Below are positions 28,815 to 37,736 of a stretch of DNA of 64,000 bases, one piece after another. Location: the NCBI RefSeq assembly GCF_012935325.2, contig NZ_JABBYG020000005.1, positions 310,001 through 374,000 of the forward strand. The letters run 5' to 3'. The DNA comes from Paenibacillus sp. PL91. Lineage in GTDB: Bacteria > Bacillota > Bacilli > Paenibacillales > Paenibacillaceae. Position 1 is the first letter of the stretch; each line of letters begins with the position of its first letter. The translations under genes and the position numbers were made by a program. Below the pieces are notes generated by a model. It ran no database searches, was not told the origin of the DNA, and worked only from the letters and a program-made list of their open reading frames with translations.

Positions 28815-30515
28815 ATGACTAGATTATTCCAGACGAATGAGCTTCGGAAAGTGTTTTCGCTTGATGGCAGCTGGGATTTCACTGCTATTAAAGATGATGG
28901 GGATAGCCTTGAATCGATCTCTTATCCCTATAAGCTGACCGTTCCAGGCTGCTGGGAAATGCATCCTGAATTTCTAACGTACCGAGGGAGAGGAGCATAC
29001 CGGAAGCGGGTAACGATTAGGGAGAAAACTGCGCTGCGCTTCGTGTTCAAAGGCGTTAGCCATACAGCCCGGGTGTATTTTGACGGGGTGCTTATAGCAG
29101 AGCACTATAATGCATACACCGCATTTCATGCGATCGTAAATGAGGTTGAGCAGGGGGAGCATGAGCTCGTCGTGCTTGTTGACAATAGCTTTGGCGAATT
29201 TTCCGCGCTGCATGTGCCAAATGATTATTATACATATGGCGGCATCAATCGTCCTGTGGCGATGGAAGAAATTAAAGACCAGTACGTGGAACGAATCGCT
29301 TTTACACCGATCTGGGAAAATGGTGCTTGGAAGGCTTCGGTTCAAGCCTATATCCATAAGCTTAATAATCTAGAGCTTTCCTATCGTCTTAGCTTTCAGT
29401 TGAACGGCAAGCCGTATGAACTTGGAGAAGGCAAGTTGCAATCAGACGGCGAAACGATGTTGAGCGGCATTTTTGATTTCCCAGAGGTGGATGCTTGGTC
29501 GCCAGAGAGTCCCAAACTTTATGAGCTTAGAATGAAGCTTATTGTTGAAGGGAAAGAAGCTGACGATTTAATTGAACGGGTAGGTTTCCGTGTAGTGACG
29601 ACGGCAAATGGTAAAATACAGCTCAACGGTAAAGACATCGTATTTAAAGGTGTGAATCGGCATGAGGATCATCCGATGGTGGGCTCCGCCATTCCGTTGC
29701 AATTAATGGCTCTTGATGCTGATTTAATGACGGATATGGGCTGTAATGCTGTTCGGACAAGCCACTATCCTAGCGATGAGCGTTTCCTCGATTTATGTGA
29801 TGAAAGAGGCATTTTAGTGTGGGAAGAAAACCATGCGCGTGGCCTTAGTCTGGAGCAGATGAGCAACCCTAACTTCCGCTGGCAGTGCGAGCAGGTAAAC
29901 CGCGAAATGGTAGAGCAGCATCATAACCATCCATCAATCGTTATCTGGGCGATTCTAAATGAATGCGCTAGCAATACTGCAAAAGGCCGGGAAATGTACA
30001 AAGAGCAATTGGAGCAAATACGAGCGCTTGATGCAAGTCGGCCGCTGACCTTTGCGTCTCACCATAGAGAAAGTGAGCTATGCTTCGATTTGGCGGATAT
30101 CGTCTCCTTTAATTTATATCCCGGATGGTACGGGGATGAGGATCCAGGCGAGCTTTGCGATTTGGCGCGAGGTTGGGCAGACGCAAAAGGCGGCCTAGGC
30201 AAACCTATGATTATGAGCGAGTTCGGCGGAGACGGCTATTACGGCCATCGGGATGCAAGCAGAGTTCGGGGGACTGAGGAGCGGCAAGCGGACATTATCG
30301 AAGCGAATTTATCGGCTTACACGTCGAGATCATTCATCTCGGGCATGTTCATTTGGCAATATTGCGATTGCCGAGTAACGGAGGGAACGGATTGGCTAAT
30401 AACAAGAGCTGGCACGCAGAACAGTAAAGGAATCGTTGACCGTTACCGCAGACCGAAGCTTGCTTATGCAACCGTACAGCGATATTTTAAAAAGCTAGAT
30501 AAATCGTTTAAATGA
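28815..30515 (+). CDS. Glycoside hydrolase family 2 enzyme (beta-galactosidase/beta-glucuronidase-like)
   Basis: Cytosolic retaining glycosidase of 566 residues. The sugar-binding domain comes first (SLDGSWDF, VPGCWEMHPEF), then an immunoglobulin-like domain and the TIM barrel. The barrel has the family signature FKGVNRHEDHPMVG and MGCNAVRTSHYP. The proposed acid/base is E383 in VIWAILNECAS and the nucleophile E469 in MIMSEFGGDG. The Cys after the acid/base Glu is not the most usual residue. The start is ATG 28815, with AGGAGGAG ideally spaced; an in-frame extension back to 28692 lacks family similarity. Shorter than LacZ, close to glucuronidase size. Substrate not settled. Confidence 0.9.
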   Translation: MTRLFQTNELRKVFSLDGSWDFTAIKDDGDSLESISYPYKLTVPGCWEMHPEFLTYRGRGAYRKRVTIREKTALRFVFKGVSHTARVYFDGVLIAEHYNAYTAFHAIVNEVEQGEHELVVLVDNSFGEFSALHVPNDYYTYGGINRPVAMEEIKDQYVERIAFTPIWENGAWKASVQAYIHKLNNLELSYRLSFQLNGKPYELGEGKLQSDGETMLSGIFDFPEVDAWSPESPKLYELRMKLIVEGKEADDLIERVGFRVVTTANGKIQLNGKDIVFKGVNRHEDHPMVGSAIPLQLMALDADLMTDMGCNAVRTSHYPSDERFLDLCDERGILVWEENHARGLSLEQMSNPNFRWQCEQVNREMVEQHHNHPSIVIWAILNECASNTAKGREMYKEQLEQIRALDASRPLTFASHHRESELCFDLADIVSFNLYPGWYGDEDPGELCDLARGWADAKGGLGKPMIMSEFGGDGYYGHRDASRVRGTEERQADIIEANLSAYTSRSFISGMFIWQYCDCRVTEGTDWLITRAGTQNSKGIVDRYRRPKLAYATVQRYFKKLDKSFK

Positions 30516-30945
30516 TTATTCTAATGAGCCACTAACATGCTTATATAAAAAGAAACTGCTTCTTCCTGAATGGTTGCTTGAAGCTTCCTTTTCACGAGAA
30601 GAGCGGTTTCTTTTTGCTTCGTTCTAACAACACACAACTGGTGTATGTTGGTTAAAGGCTGACCAAATTGGGTAATGATGATTAAGCCAGTCCTTTATTT
30701 CTTTTAATCGGCGTGAAATACATGGAAAAAAATGATACATAATCGTTTTGAAAAAAGGAAAAATATAAATAACCAAACATCAAATTTTTCTACTTTAAAG
30801 TGTTCATTACAAATGCTCCCAAATCAGATGTGGCTGACGGCAGTAAATCGCAGTAACGGTGCACATCTAAATACATGTATGGTATTATATTATTAACGAT
30901 AAACCAAGCTAAAAGCGAAGCTGCCATAATGAAGGAGTTTTTATT
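30516..30945 (+). other. Non-coding spacer with terminator and weak promoter
   Basis: It holds a terminator-like stem at about 30550-30617, then AT-rich sequence without a coding frame. TGCACA (30860-30865) and TATTAT (30883-30888), 17 bases apart, could be the promoter of the next gene. Nothing else is recognised. Confidence 0.45.
30550..30617 (+). terminator. Probable terminator after GH2 gene
   Basis: AAGAAACTGCTTCTT pairs with GAAGAGCGGTTTCTT using G-U pairs, followed by TTTTT. The loop is long. Confidence 0.65.
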
Positions 30946-31737
30946 TTGAATGATGCTATGATCATGTTAAAGAAAACGAGCCGTACTTTTTATATTCCTA
31001 TTAATCGTCTAAAAGAAGGATTAAAGGAAGCAGTAGCAGCAGCCTATTTGTGTATGCGTGCGATTGATGAAATCGAGGATCATGAGACGCTTGCGGACGA
31101 TGTGAAAGTGGAGCTATTGAATGGCATTCATGTTGCATTCGAGTCAAAGGATGTCGTTACCGAATCTCAAAGGCTGTTGTTCCCCTATCGTGACATATTG
31201 CCCGATGTGACGATGCGAATTCATGAATGGGCGTTGTTATGTCCTCCTACAGTCACTGATGTCGTATACCTAAACACTTCCAAGATGGCTAAGCAGATGG
31301 CCGAATGGGTTCATGTAAGCTGGAACATCCGGACGGAAGAGGATTTGGACGGTTATACGTATAGTGTTGCTGGCATGGTTGGGGAAATGTTGTCTGAAAT
31401 CTGGTTCTGGTTTGACGGAACAAAATCAGATCAAGAGAAAGCGGTTGCTTTCGGCAGAGGCTTGCAGGCTGTCAATATTTTGCGCAATCGTAAAGAAGAT
31501 TTGGAACGCGGCGTAGATTTTTTTCCTGATGGCTGGGGCACGAAGGAAATGATCAAGTATACGCGGCGCAATCTAAAGCTAGCTGATTCCTACATTGTAG
31601 ATTTGAAGGGCGGACCGGCTCTCGACTTCTGCAAAATCCCGCTTACATTGGCGCATGCGACCGTTAACCTTATTGCAGCAGGCGGCAACAAGCTTACAAG
31701 AGACGCGGTAATGAAGCTTGTAGGCAGCATCAATTAA
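30946..31737 (+). CDS. Phytoene/squalene synthase family protein
   Basis: Predicted head-to-head prenyl transferase, 263 residues. It starts at TTG 30946, with GAAGGAG eight bases before. The first acidic motif is present (YLCMRAIDEIEDH, D41 and D45). The second region reads NILRNRKEDLERG, where the first Asp of the usual NIxRDxxED is replaced by Asn181. The VAGMVGEMLSEI segment of the family is intact. No other isoprenoid or carotenoid gene is near, so the product cannot be inferred; altered activity is possible because of the Asn. It is monocistronic with a terminator. Confidence 0.85.
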   Translation: MNDAMIMLKKTSRTFYIPINRLKEGLKEAVAAAYLCMRAIDEIEDHETLADDVKVELLNGIHVAFESKDVVTESQRLLFPYRDILPDVTMRIHEWALLCPPTVTDVVYLNTSKMAKQMAEWVHVSWNIRTEEDLDGYTYSVAGMVGEMLSEIWFWFDGTKSDQEKAVAFGRGLQAVNILRNRKEDLERGVDFFPDGWGTKEMIKYTRRNLKLADSYIVDLKGGPALDFCKIPLTLAHATVNLIAAGGNKLTRDAVMKLVGSIN

Positions 31738-31751
31738 CTGATCAATTCGAT

Positions 31752-31796
31752 AAAAGCCAAGCCCATGATCGAAACCATGGGCTTGGCTTTTATTTG
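31752..31796. terminator. Bidirectional terminator
   Basis: AAAAGCCAAGCCCATG pairs perfectly with CATGGGCTTGGCTTTT, placed between convergent genes. Confidence 0.9.
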
Positions 31797-31813
31797 TGTC
31801 CATTTAGATAACG

Positions 31814-32716
31814 TTATTGATTCCTTATTACCTTCTTATTATTAAAATTCGAGCCTAAAGTCGATTTATAAAGCACATAACCTCCCGAAACGAGTGAAAT
31901 CAGGAAGCACGCGAAGACGAGAAGCGAAATGGCTGACCAATCGACGATGCTTCGACCAAGATACGTCTGCCAGCCAATGGCGATTAAACCGAGCAAGAAG
32001 GTGATTCCTGTCATATGGATCCATAAGCTGCGAGCCCTAGCGGAAAAGGAAGTTCGTTCAGTAAGCCATGCGACTACCGGTACAGCTTGCAGCGCGTGGA
32101 AGCCAAGGCCATGTAGCACAATAATGTTACCGTGAGTACCGACAAGTCGGCCTTCATTTATAGATATCCAAATACCTGCTGCAAACGAGAAAAGGATAGC
32201 GATCATTGCGTATCGGATGCCAGCCACTAGCTCTGGCCTGAGCAAATACGCTTTTCTGCGGAAAAAATGAATGGCTAAGAACAGATAATAAAGGACGAGC
32301 ATCAGCGCTACGAAAGAGAAAATGGAACCGACCGTGACGTCAAATGGCTTACCGTCTTGCACAAAGCGTGGATTCACGCCACGAAAATTTTGCATCGTTT
32401 CTGCAAAGTAAGAATACAGCGCAAGCAGGATGAAAGACCATCGGAAGAAAGCTCTGCTCTTTGTTCCCATCGCGGCAAAAGGAATGATCGCCGCCGTTGA
32501 CAGCAGAAAGATGCCAAGCGCTGCATTAAAGGAAAATGCATCGGATACATTCCCATTAGGTGAAACGGGACCTCCATAAAGCAATACCCATACGGCGCAT
32601 ATCCCTGCAAGCAGGAAGCCAAGCAACCCGGTAAGCACTAACCCTTTTTCCCCTTCAAAAAAACGAACGGATGGATTTGCCTTTATAACTGTACTCCTAT
32701 TTCTATCCATAACCAT
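31814..32716 (-). CDS. Polytopic membrane protein of unknown function
   Basis: 300 residues with about eight hydrophobic segments and short loops. Conserved-looking polar features within the membrane part are MQNFRGVNPRF and HGLGFHALQAVP, with two His residues in the latter that could bind a metal or haem. The start may be GTG, ATG or an internal Met near the N-terminus; GGAGAAG lies upstream. It is single, bounded by a terminator on its 3' side. I do not recognise the family. Confidence 0.8.
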   Translation of the reverse strand: MVMDRNRSTVIKANPSVRFFEGEKGLVLTGLLGFLLAGICAVWVLLYGGPVSPNGNVSDAFSFNAALGIFLLSTAAIIPFAAMGTKSRAFFRWSFILLALYSYFAETMQNFRGVNPRFVQDGKPFDVTVGSIFSFVALMLVLYYLFLAIHFFRRKAYLLRPELVAGIRYAMIAILFSFAAGIWISINEGRLVGTHGNIIVLHGLGFHALQAVPVVAWLTERTSFSARARSLWIHMTGITFLLGLIAIGWQTYLGRSIVDWSAISLLVFACFLISLVSGGYVLYKSTLGSNFNNKKVIRNQ

Positions 32717-32885
32717 TGTAGCTTCTCCTTATCTGTCCCGATTGACTTTGATGTATTTATTGTATGGCGTGAGAGAAATGGAAAAAACATCCTTAAGTCT
32801 GCATCTTTGTTTAGACATTAGTCGCAATAGCTGTCAGTCTTGCGACTGACTGGCACTACGAATTTATGATAAATAGCGTTCCAAG

Positions 32886-32925
32886 CAAAAAGGAGCTCCC
32901 ACCTCATATGAGGCAGAAAGCTCCT
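32886..32925 (-). terminator. Terminator of the small pentapeptide-like gene
   Basis: AGGAGCT pairs with AGCTCCT, with an inner CCTCATATGAGG hairpin; on the minus strand it is followed by TTTTTG. Confidence 0.75.
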
Positions 32926-32972
32926 AACATCCTGCAAACCGCAATTCGTTTGAATTTTTTTCGTTATACGCT

Positions 32973-33197
32973 TCATCGCGATATCGCTATAGAAGAAGGC
33001 AGCAGGGAGTAGACGTTTTGCAGCAAAAGCAAGCTGCGGCTTAGCTTGAACTTTGAGCCCGAGAATGTGCAGCGGTCATAATTGAAGCGAAGGGACGAGA
33101 TATGGTTCGTACAGTTCGTAAATGAGCAGCCAATATAATGCGATCCGTCAAAGTAAACCTCTTCGTCTTTAAATGTTTTGTTAAGTATATATTCCAT
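32973..33197 (-). CDS. Small conserved hypothetical protein with pentapeptide-like motifs
   Basis: 74 residues. The N-terminal pattern NKTFKDEEVYFDGSHYIGC followed by SFTNCTN and RCTFSGSKF resembles pentapeptide-repeat-like small proteins, in which Phe/Leu recurs every fifth residue. The ribosome site AGGGAGG lies eight bases before ATG 33197, and a terminator follows, so it is probably expressed. Function unknown. Confidence 0.72.
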   Translation of the reverse strand: MEYILNKTFKDEEVYFDGSHYIGCSFTNCTNHISSLRFNYDRCTFSGSKFKLSRSLLLLQNVYSLLPSSIAISR

Positions 33198-33314
33198 TTT
33201 GTAATCCTCCCTAATGAAAACTACTATTCTATTAAATGATATGAATCTAGTTAATGGTGTATAACCAAATTGCTATAAAATGAAACATTTGAACTACAAG
33301 GATAGGCCAGAATA

Positions 33315-33358
33315 AGAAAAACCACGAGAGAGCGATAGGTCGCACTTCGTGGTTTTCG
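33315..33358 (-). terminator. Terminator of the LysR gene
   Basis: AAAACCACGA pairs with TCGTGGTTTT; on the minus strand a T-rich tail follows. Confidence 0.82.
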
Positions 33359-33359
33359 T

Positions 33360-34223
33360 TTATTCGCTGGTTACGCGAGGCAATGCTTCTATAAATGCGA
33401 GCAAGGCGCTGCTGACAAAAGAGTCCTTGCGGGTAATAAATTCCGTCTTCATGTACTTGATCGTTTCGGGAATTTCATGCGTACGGATAGCGCCTTCTTC
33501 TTCTTGTTTTACGACGACGATTTTTGGCATCAACGAGATGCCTAGTCCAGCGCTCACTCCGCCTACTATCGCTTCTAGCGTGCCAAATTCCATCATTGTC
33601 GGATGGGTTAAGCCGCTTGCGTGCAGCCATTTCTCAAGAACGGCCCGATAGGAGCAGCCCTTACTATAGACGAGGACAGGCTTCGTCAACGCTTCTTCAA
33701 TGCTGGTTACAGCGTTATGCGATACAATGACAAGCTCTTCATTAAATACGGGAAAGGAGCTAAGCTCAGGATGCTCGCACTCGCATCCGATAAAAGCGCC
33801 ATCCAGCTCATATTGAAGCACCTTCTCGATTAAGGATTGAGAATGCCCGGTAGTCAGCGACAGAAGTACCTTTGGATGCTGACCATAATAGTCGGCTAGC
33901 AGCGTTGGCAGCCGAACCGCAGCAGCCGTCTGCGTTGAGCCGATCGTAAGCGGACCGTTAGGTTCATCCGAGGAGGTGAGCGCCTGAGCGGCCTCCTCTA
34001 ACAGGCCGATAATTTTATCGGCATAGGCGAGCAGCGTTTTGCCGCTTGAGGAAAGCGTCATTCCTCGGTTATGGCGGAGAAAGAGAGCAGTGCCCAGCTC
34101 CGCTTCAAGATTTCGAATTCTCGCGGTGACGTTAGACTGTACATAGCCAAGCCTGAGAGCAGCTTTAGTGATGGAGCCCTCGCGGGCAACCATATGAAAT
34201 ACGCGTAAATCTGCACTTTCCAT
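33360..34223 (-). CDS. LysR-type transcriptional regulator
   Basis: About 287 residues. The N-terminal winged helix-turn-helix is clear (LRVFHMVAREGSITKAALRLGY, then NVTARIRNLEAELGTALFLR), followed by the effector-binding domain starting at PLTIGSTQTAAAVRLP. The start is placed at ATG 34223, with GGGGATGG about eight bases before it; a GTG at 34241 is in frame but poorly placed. It diverges from the SDR gene at 34412 across a 188-base spacer that contains a perfect palindrome. It likely regulates that oxidoreductase and itself. Confidence 0.92.
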   Translation of the reverse strand: MESADLRVFHMVAREGSITKAALRLGYVQSNVTARIRNLEAELGTALFLRHNRGMTLSSSGKTLLAYADKIIGLLEEAAQALTSSDEPNGPLTIGSTQTAAAVRLPTLLADYYGQHPKVLLSLTTGHSQSLIEKVLQYELDGAFIGCECEHPELSSFPVFNEELVIVSHNAVTSIEEALTKPVLVYSKGCSYRAVLEKWLHASGLTHPTMMEFGTLEAIVGGVSAGLGISLMPKIVVVKQEEEGAIRTHEIPETIKYMKTEFITRKDSFVSSALLAFIEALPRVTSE

Positions 34224-34283
34224 CGACAGCACCATCCCCACAATTCGAAACGTAAAATATCCGCTTTTGCTATCACTATTTAT

Positions 34284-34296
34284 GATACTAAGTATC
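34284..34296. promoter_or_regulatory. Candidate LysR operator
   Basis: GATACTAAGTATC is a perfect 13-base palindrome containing the ATAC/GTAT form expected for LysR-type boxes. It sits in the spacer between the lysR gene and the divergent SDR gene. Confidence 0.6.
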
Positions 34297-34411
34297 TTTA
34301 ATGATCATTATACATAATACCCAAGTCTGATTACAATGGATGTAAAACCAATGACAGCCTAGGGATAGGGACGGGATGGCAGCGTAGAATTAGTCGGAGG
34401 AGAGATGAAGG

Positions 34412-35152
34412 ATGGATTTAACAAACAAGGCTGCACTCGTTACAGGCGGCGGAACGGGTATAGGCAGAGCTACAAGTATGGCGTTAGCTTCCAAGGGAGT
34501 CCGAGTGGCGGTCAATTATTCGCGTTCCAAAGCGGATGCGGAAGAAACCGTCGAGCTGATCCGAATGGCGGGCGGAACGGCGATCGCGATACAAGCGGAT
34601 GTGTCAAAGGATAATGAGGTAAAAGAAATGGTGAATACGATTGTACAGCGCTTTGGCACCGTTGATTTACTCGTGAATAATGCAAGCATTACGCGCCACA
34701 TCCCGCTTGAACGATTAGAGGATGTAAAGGAGGAGGATTGGGATGAGCTTTACGACGTTAATGTGAAAGGGATGTTTTACTGCGCGCGTGCTGTCAGTTC
34801 TTATATGAAGGAAAAGAAACAAGGCGCTATCGTTAATGTTGGCAGCATTGCAGGAGTGACAGGCTTAGGCTCGTCGCTGCCTTACGCCGTATCCAAAGCA
34901 GCTGTGCATGGGTTAACCAAATCGCTAGCTCGCGCGCTAGCACCTGAAATTAGAGTGTGCTGCGTTGTGCCAGGCGCGGTTGCGACAAGATGGTGGGAAG
35001 GTCGTGAAGAGATTATGGTTCGGCTGGCCGGACAAATCTTGCTTCAGCGCATCTCGACACCCGAAGATATCGCAGGCTTGATTACCGCTGTTTTGCAGCA
35101 AGATTCGATGACGGGTCAAATGATTACGGTAGATGGCGGGCAATCGTTATAA
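34412..35152 (+). CDS. Short-chain dehydrogenase/reductase (FabG-like SDR)
   Basis: Soluble NAD(P)-dependent oxidoreductase of 246 residues. The dinucleotide-binding motif is TGGGTGIG, the structural motif is NNAS, and the catalytic Ser and Tyr-Lys lie in NVGSIAG and PYAVSK. The C-terminus MITVDGGQSL is typical. An Arg after the first strand (NYSRSKAD) suggests NADPH preference, as an inference. The start ATG 34412 follows GGAGG. It is probably under the divergent LysR regulator rather than part of fatty acid synthesis, since no fab genes are near. Confidence 0.92.
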   Translation: MDLTNKAALVTGGGTGIGRATSMALASKGVRVAVNYSRSKADAEETVELIRMAGGTAIAIQADVSKDNEVKEMVNTIVQRFGTVDLLVNNASITRHIPLERLEDVKEEDWDELYDVNVKGMFYCARAVSSYMKEKKQGAIVNVGSIAGVTGLGSSLPYAVSKAAVHGLTKSLARALAPEIRVCCVVPGAVATRWWEGREEIMVRLAGQILLQRISTPEDIAGLITAVLQQDSMTGQMITVDGGQSL

Positions 35153-35323
35153 TCGTAAGAAAGTCCATTTCGGTCGCAAGGAAACACAACCTGCACATTC
35201 ACATGATTCGATATACTTGGTTATAACAACGAGAAAAGGGGGAATCCGAAAAGAAGGCAAGGCTCATCTCGGTCTAGTCCCGCATGGGTAGCGCCACATT
35301 ATTGAAAGGAATGATGATGAAGA

Positions 35324-37594
35324 ATGAGAGTATCCAGATTGATCTGCCTCATCCAAATCTTTTGCCTCGCCGCATTAGTTTGGAGCTTGCCGGTATCCGG
35401 CAGCGCAGGGGTAAATGAAGAGGTAGCCGAAACCTCAAGTAATGTGCATGTATCCAATACGGATGAACTTGAAAGCGCTATCAATGATGCTGCTCCAGGT
35501 ACGACGATTTTACTTGCCGACGGAACCTACGACCGTAGCGGATCGTTTCGGATCGAGGGCAAGCACGGGGACGAGAGCAGCCCAATTACTATTATGGCGG
35601 CTAATCAAGGGCAAGCGACAATCACTGGACGCGCAGGCTTCTCAGTGATCAACTCTTCGCATGTCGTATTGCGAGGGATGAAGTTCACTGGAGAGTCAAC
35701 TGCCATCAGCATAAACAACTCTCATCATGTTAGGCTGACCCGAAATACATTTGCCCTTGCGCCGACGAGCAATCCGAGCGGCTTGAAGTGGGTGCAGCTC
35801 ACAGGAGACGAAAACCATCATAACCGGATTGACCGCAATGAATTCGGACCTCGTACTGATCTTGGGCAAATGATCGCTTTCCAAGGCAAGGTCATGTCGC
35901 AATATGACGTGATTGAATACAATTACTTCCATGACGCCGCCCATCAGTCATTGAACGGCGGCGAGACGATTCGAGTCGGCCTGTCCGGCTCGTCGATGTC
36001 GAACGGCTTCGCAACGATTCAGTACAATCTGTTCGTCAATCTAAACAGCGATCCCGAGGTCATTTCGGTCAAGAGCGGGAACAACACCGTTCGGTACAAT
36101 ACCTTCATTGATAACAGAGGCCAAGTAACCGCGCGCCACGGGCATAAAAACAGCTATTATGGCAATTATTTCTTCCGTACCGGAGATAAGCCTAACGTCG
36201 GCGGCTTCCGCATCTATGGCAATGACCACAAAATTTACAATAACTACTTCCATAACATCAATAATGCCATCCATATCGATGGGGCGAATTACGACGCAGG
36301 GCCAGACGGAAGCCAGTATGACTCGACGGTGCTGACCAGGCACTGGCGCGTGTACCGCGCACAAGTATTCCATAATACGATCGTGAACGGAACTCTCGGA
36401 ATCGTTGTCGGCAAGAGCTACGTTTACGGACCGGTGGACAGTGTGGTAGCCAATAATATCGTCATCGGCACGGGTGGATCGTTGTACAGCGACGTGAAGT
36501 CGACAAATACCTTCTACGAGGGCAATATCGGCTATGGCGACGTGCTGAGCGACGTTCCGAGAAGCACGTCCGAGATTTGGGAGGTCGATCCGCTCCTTGT
36601 CAGTCAGAATGGGCTATATAGACTGACTTCAGAGAGCCCTGCCATCGACGCCGCAACTGGCAGCTATCCGCTTGAAGTCGACATGGATGGACAACCTCGA
36701 GCAGTCAGTGATATCGGAGCGGATGAATATGCTATGGGACCTGTTCGCACACAGCCGATCACGACCGCAGAAGTAGGTCCGAATGCATTGACGCATTTGA
36801 CAGCACAGGCTGAAGGAACACAAACTGCCAGTGGTTGGTATACGTCCAGCGTTGCCGTCAAGCTTGAAGCCATTAATGCAGAAACAGGCGCAGGCCGACT
36901 GGAATTCCGCTTGAATGATTCTGATGAATGGCTAGAATCGCCTTCGGGCAATCCCATTATGCTAACCGAGGATGGACAGAATAAGCTTAGCTACCGATAT
37001 GTTAATGAAGGAATCGCTGAGCCTGAGAAGGAGCTGATCATTGCTATCGATCGCGATGCACCTTCCTTTCAGTTGCTCGGCAATGGCGCCTCTATCGGAG
37101 AGGCTACGTCCTTCGCCGATACAGAGAATCTTGCTCTTGAGCTGCAAGCGGAAGATGCCGGATCAGGAATCTCAGCTCAGACCTTTAGCTGGGGCGACGA
37201 TGTCTACGAGACTTCGGCACTTATCCCATTAACGGGTCGTTTAGGCGAGCATGTGATCAAGGTGTCTGTTATTGATGCGGCTGGACATGCTGCCGAAGCT
37301 GTATATCATATAAGCGTAACTCCTACATTTGAGACACTGCAAGGCTTGCTTGCACAGTATATAAACGCGGGAACAGTCAGCGGACCGTCTGTTAATCAGC
37401 TTTCCAACAGCTTGAGGCAAGCTTTGCATCACTATGAGCTCTCAAATGCAAGTGGCTCCATTAAGCAAGCTGTGAAATTTCTGGACAAATTCGCCGAGTA
37501 TGCGGAGAACGCTCATGCAGCCCAAATTTCACCTGAAGCGAAAGAGTCGCTGGTCGGCTATGCGGCGGCATTGACTGCTTTCCTTCAAAAGTAA
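35324..37594 (+). CDS. Secreted polysaccharide lyase, PL6-type, with OmpL47-like and FIMAH-like domains
   Basis: 756 residues with a Sec signal peptide (about 1-28). The catalytic beta-helix covers about 45-460 and carries the PL6 signature PEVISVKSGNNT and TARHGHKNSYYGN. By comparison with chondroitinase B, K250 and R271-H272 are the predicted catalytic residues and D243/E245 likely calcium ligands. A beta-sandwich of OmpL47 type follows (about 505-580). The helical C-terminus (about 670-755) looks like a FIMAH domain (LLAQYINAGTVSGPSVNQL). It probably cleaves alginate- or chondroitin-like uronic acid polymers outside the cell. Monocistronic with a long-stem terminator. Confidence 0.9.
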   Translation: MRVSRLICLIQIFCLAALVWSLPVSGSAGVNEEVAETSSNVHVSNTDELESAINDAAPGTTILLADGTYDRSGSFRIEGKHGDESSPITIMAANQGQATITGRAGFSVINSSHVVLRGMKFTGESTAISINNSHHVRLTRNTFALAPTSNPSGLKWVQLTGDENHHNRIDRNEFGPRTDLGQMIAFQGKVMSQYDVIEYNYFHDAAHQSLNGGETIRVGLSGSSMSNGFATIQYNLFVNLNSDPEVISVKSGNNTVRYNTFIDNRGQVTARHGHKNSYYGNYFFRTGDKPNVGGFRIYGNDHKIYNNYFHNINNAIHIDGANYDAGPDGSQYDSTVLTRHWRVYRAQVFHNTIVNGTLGIVVGKSYVYGPVDSVVANNIVIGTGGSLYSDVKSTNTFYEGNIGYGDVLSDVPRSTSEIWEVDPLLVSQNGLYRLTSESPAIDAATGSYPLEVDMDGQPRAVSDIGADEYAMGPVRTQPITTAEVGPNALTHLTAQAEGTQTASGWYTSSVAVKLEAINAETGAGRLEFRLNDSDEWLESPSGNPIMLTEDGQNKLSYRYVNEGIAEPEKELIIAIDRDAPSFQLLGNGASIGEATSFADTENLALELQAEDAGSGISAQTFSWGDDVYETSALIPLTGRLGEHVIKVSVIDAAGHAAEAVYHISVTPTFETLQGLLAQYINAGTVSGPSVNQLSNSLRQALHHYELSNASGSIKQAVKFLDKFAEYAENAHAAQISPEAKESLVGYAAALTAFLQK

Positions 37595-37598
37595 ATAA

Positions 37599-37662
37599 AA
37601 AAAGCGCCTCTGCCAGCTTCCCCGTCTGCATGGACGAGTAGGAGCGAAGAGGCGTTTTTTTT
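37599..37662 (+). terminator. Terminator after PL6 gene
   Basis: AAAAGCGCCTCT and AGAGGCGTTTT arms around a long loop, followed by a run of T ending at about 37662. Confidence 0.78.
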
Positions 37663-37667
37663 TACAT

Positions 37668-37696
37668 TTGACAAATCTGATCGTCCCTTTTATGAT
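37668..37696 (+). promoter_or_regulatory. Sigma-A promoter of marR (efflux module 1)
   Basis: TTGACA (37668-37673), 17-base spacer, TATGAT (37691-37696). The operator palindrome starts right behind it. Confidence 0.85.
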
Positions 37697-37712
37697 TAGT
37701 TTGAATTCAAAC
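37697..37712. promoter_or_regulatory. MarR operator, copy 1
   Basis: TAGTTTGAATTCAAAC includes the perfect palindrome GTTTGAATTCAAAC. It overlaps the expected transcription start of marR. An identical copy lies before the MFS gene, so autoregulation is likely. Confidence 0.82.
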
Positions 37713-37736
37713 AAGTTGAAGGGTGTGAAGCTCCAT

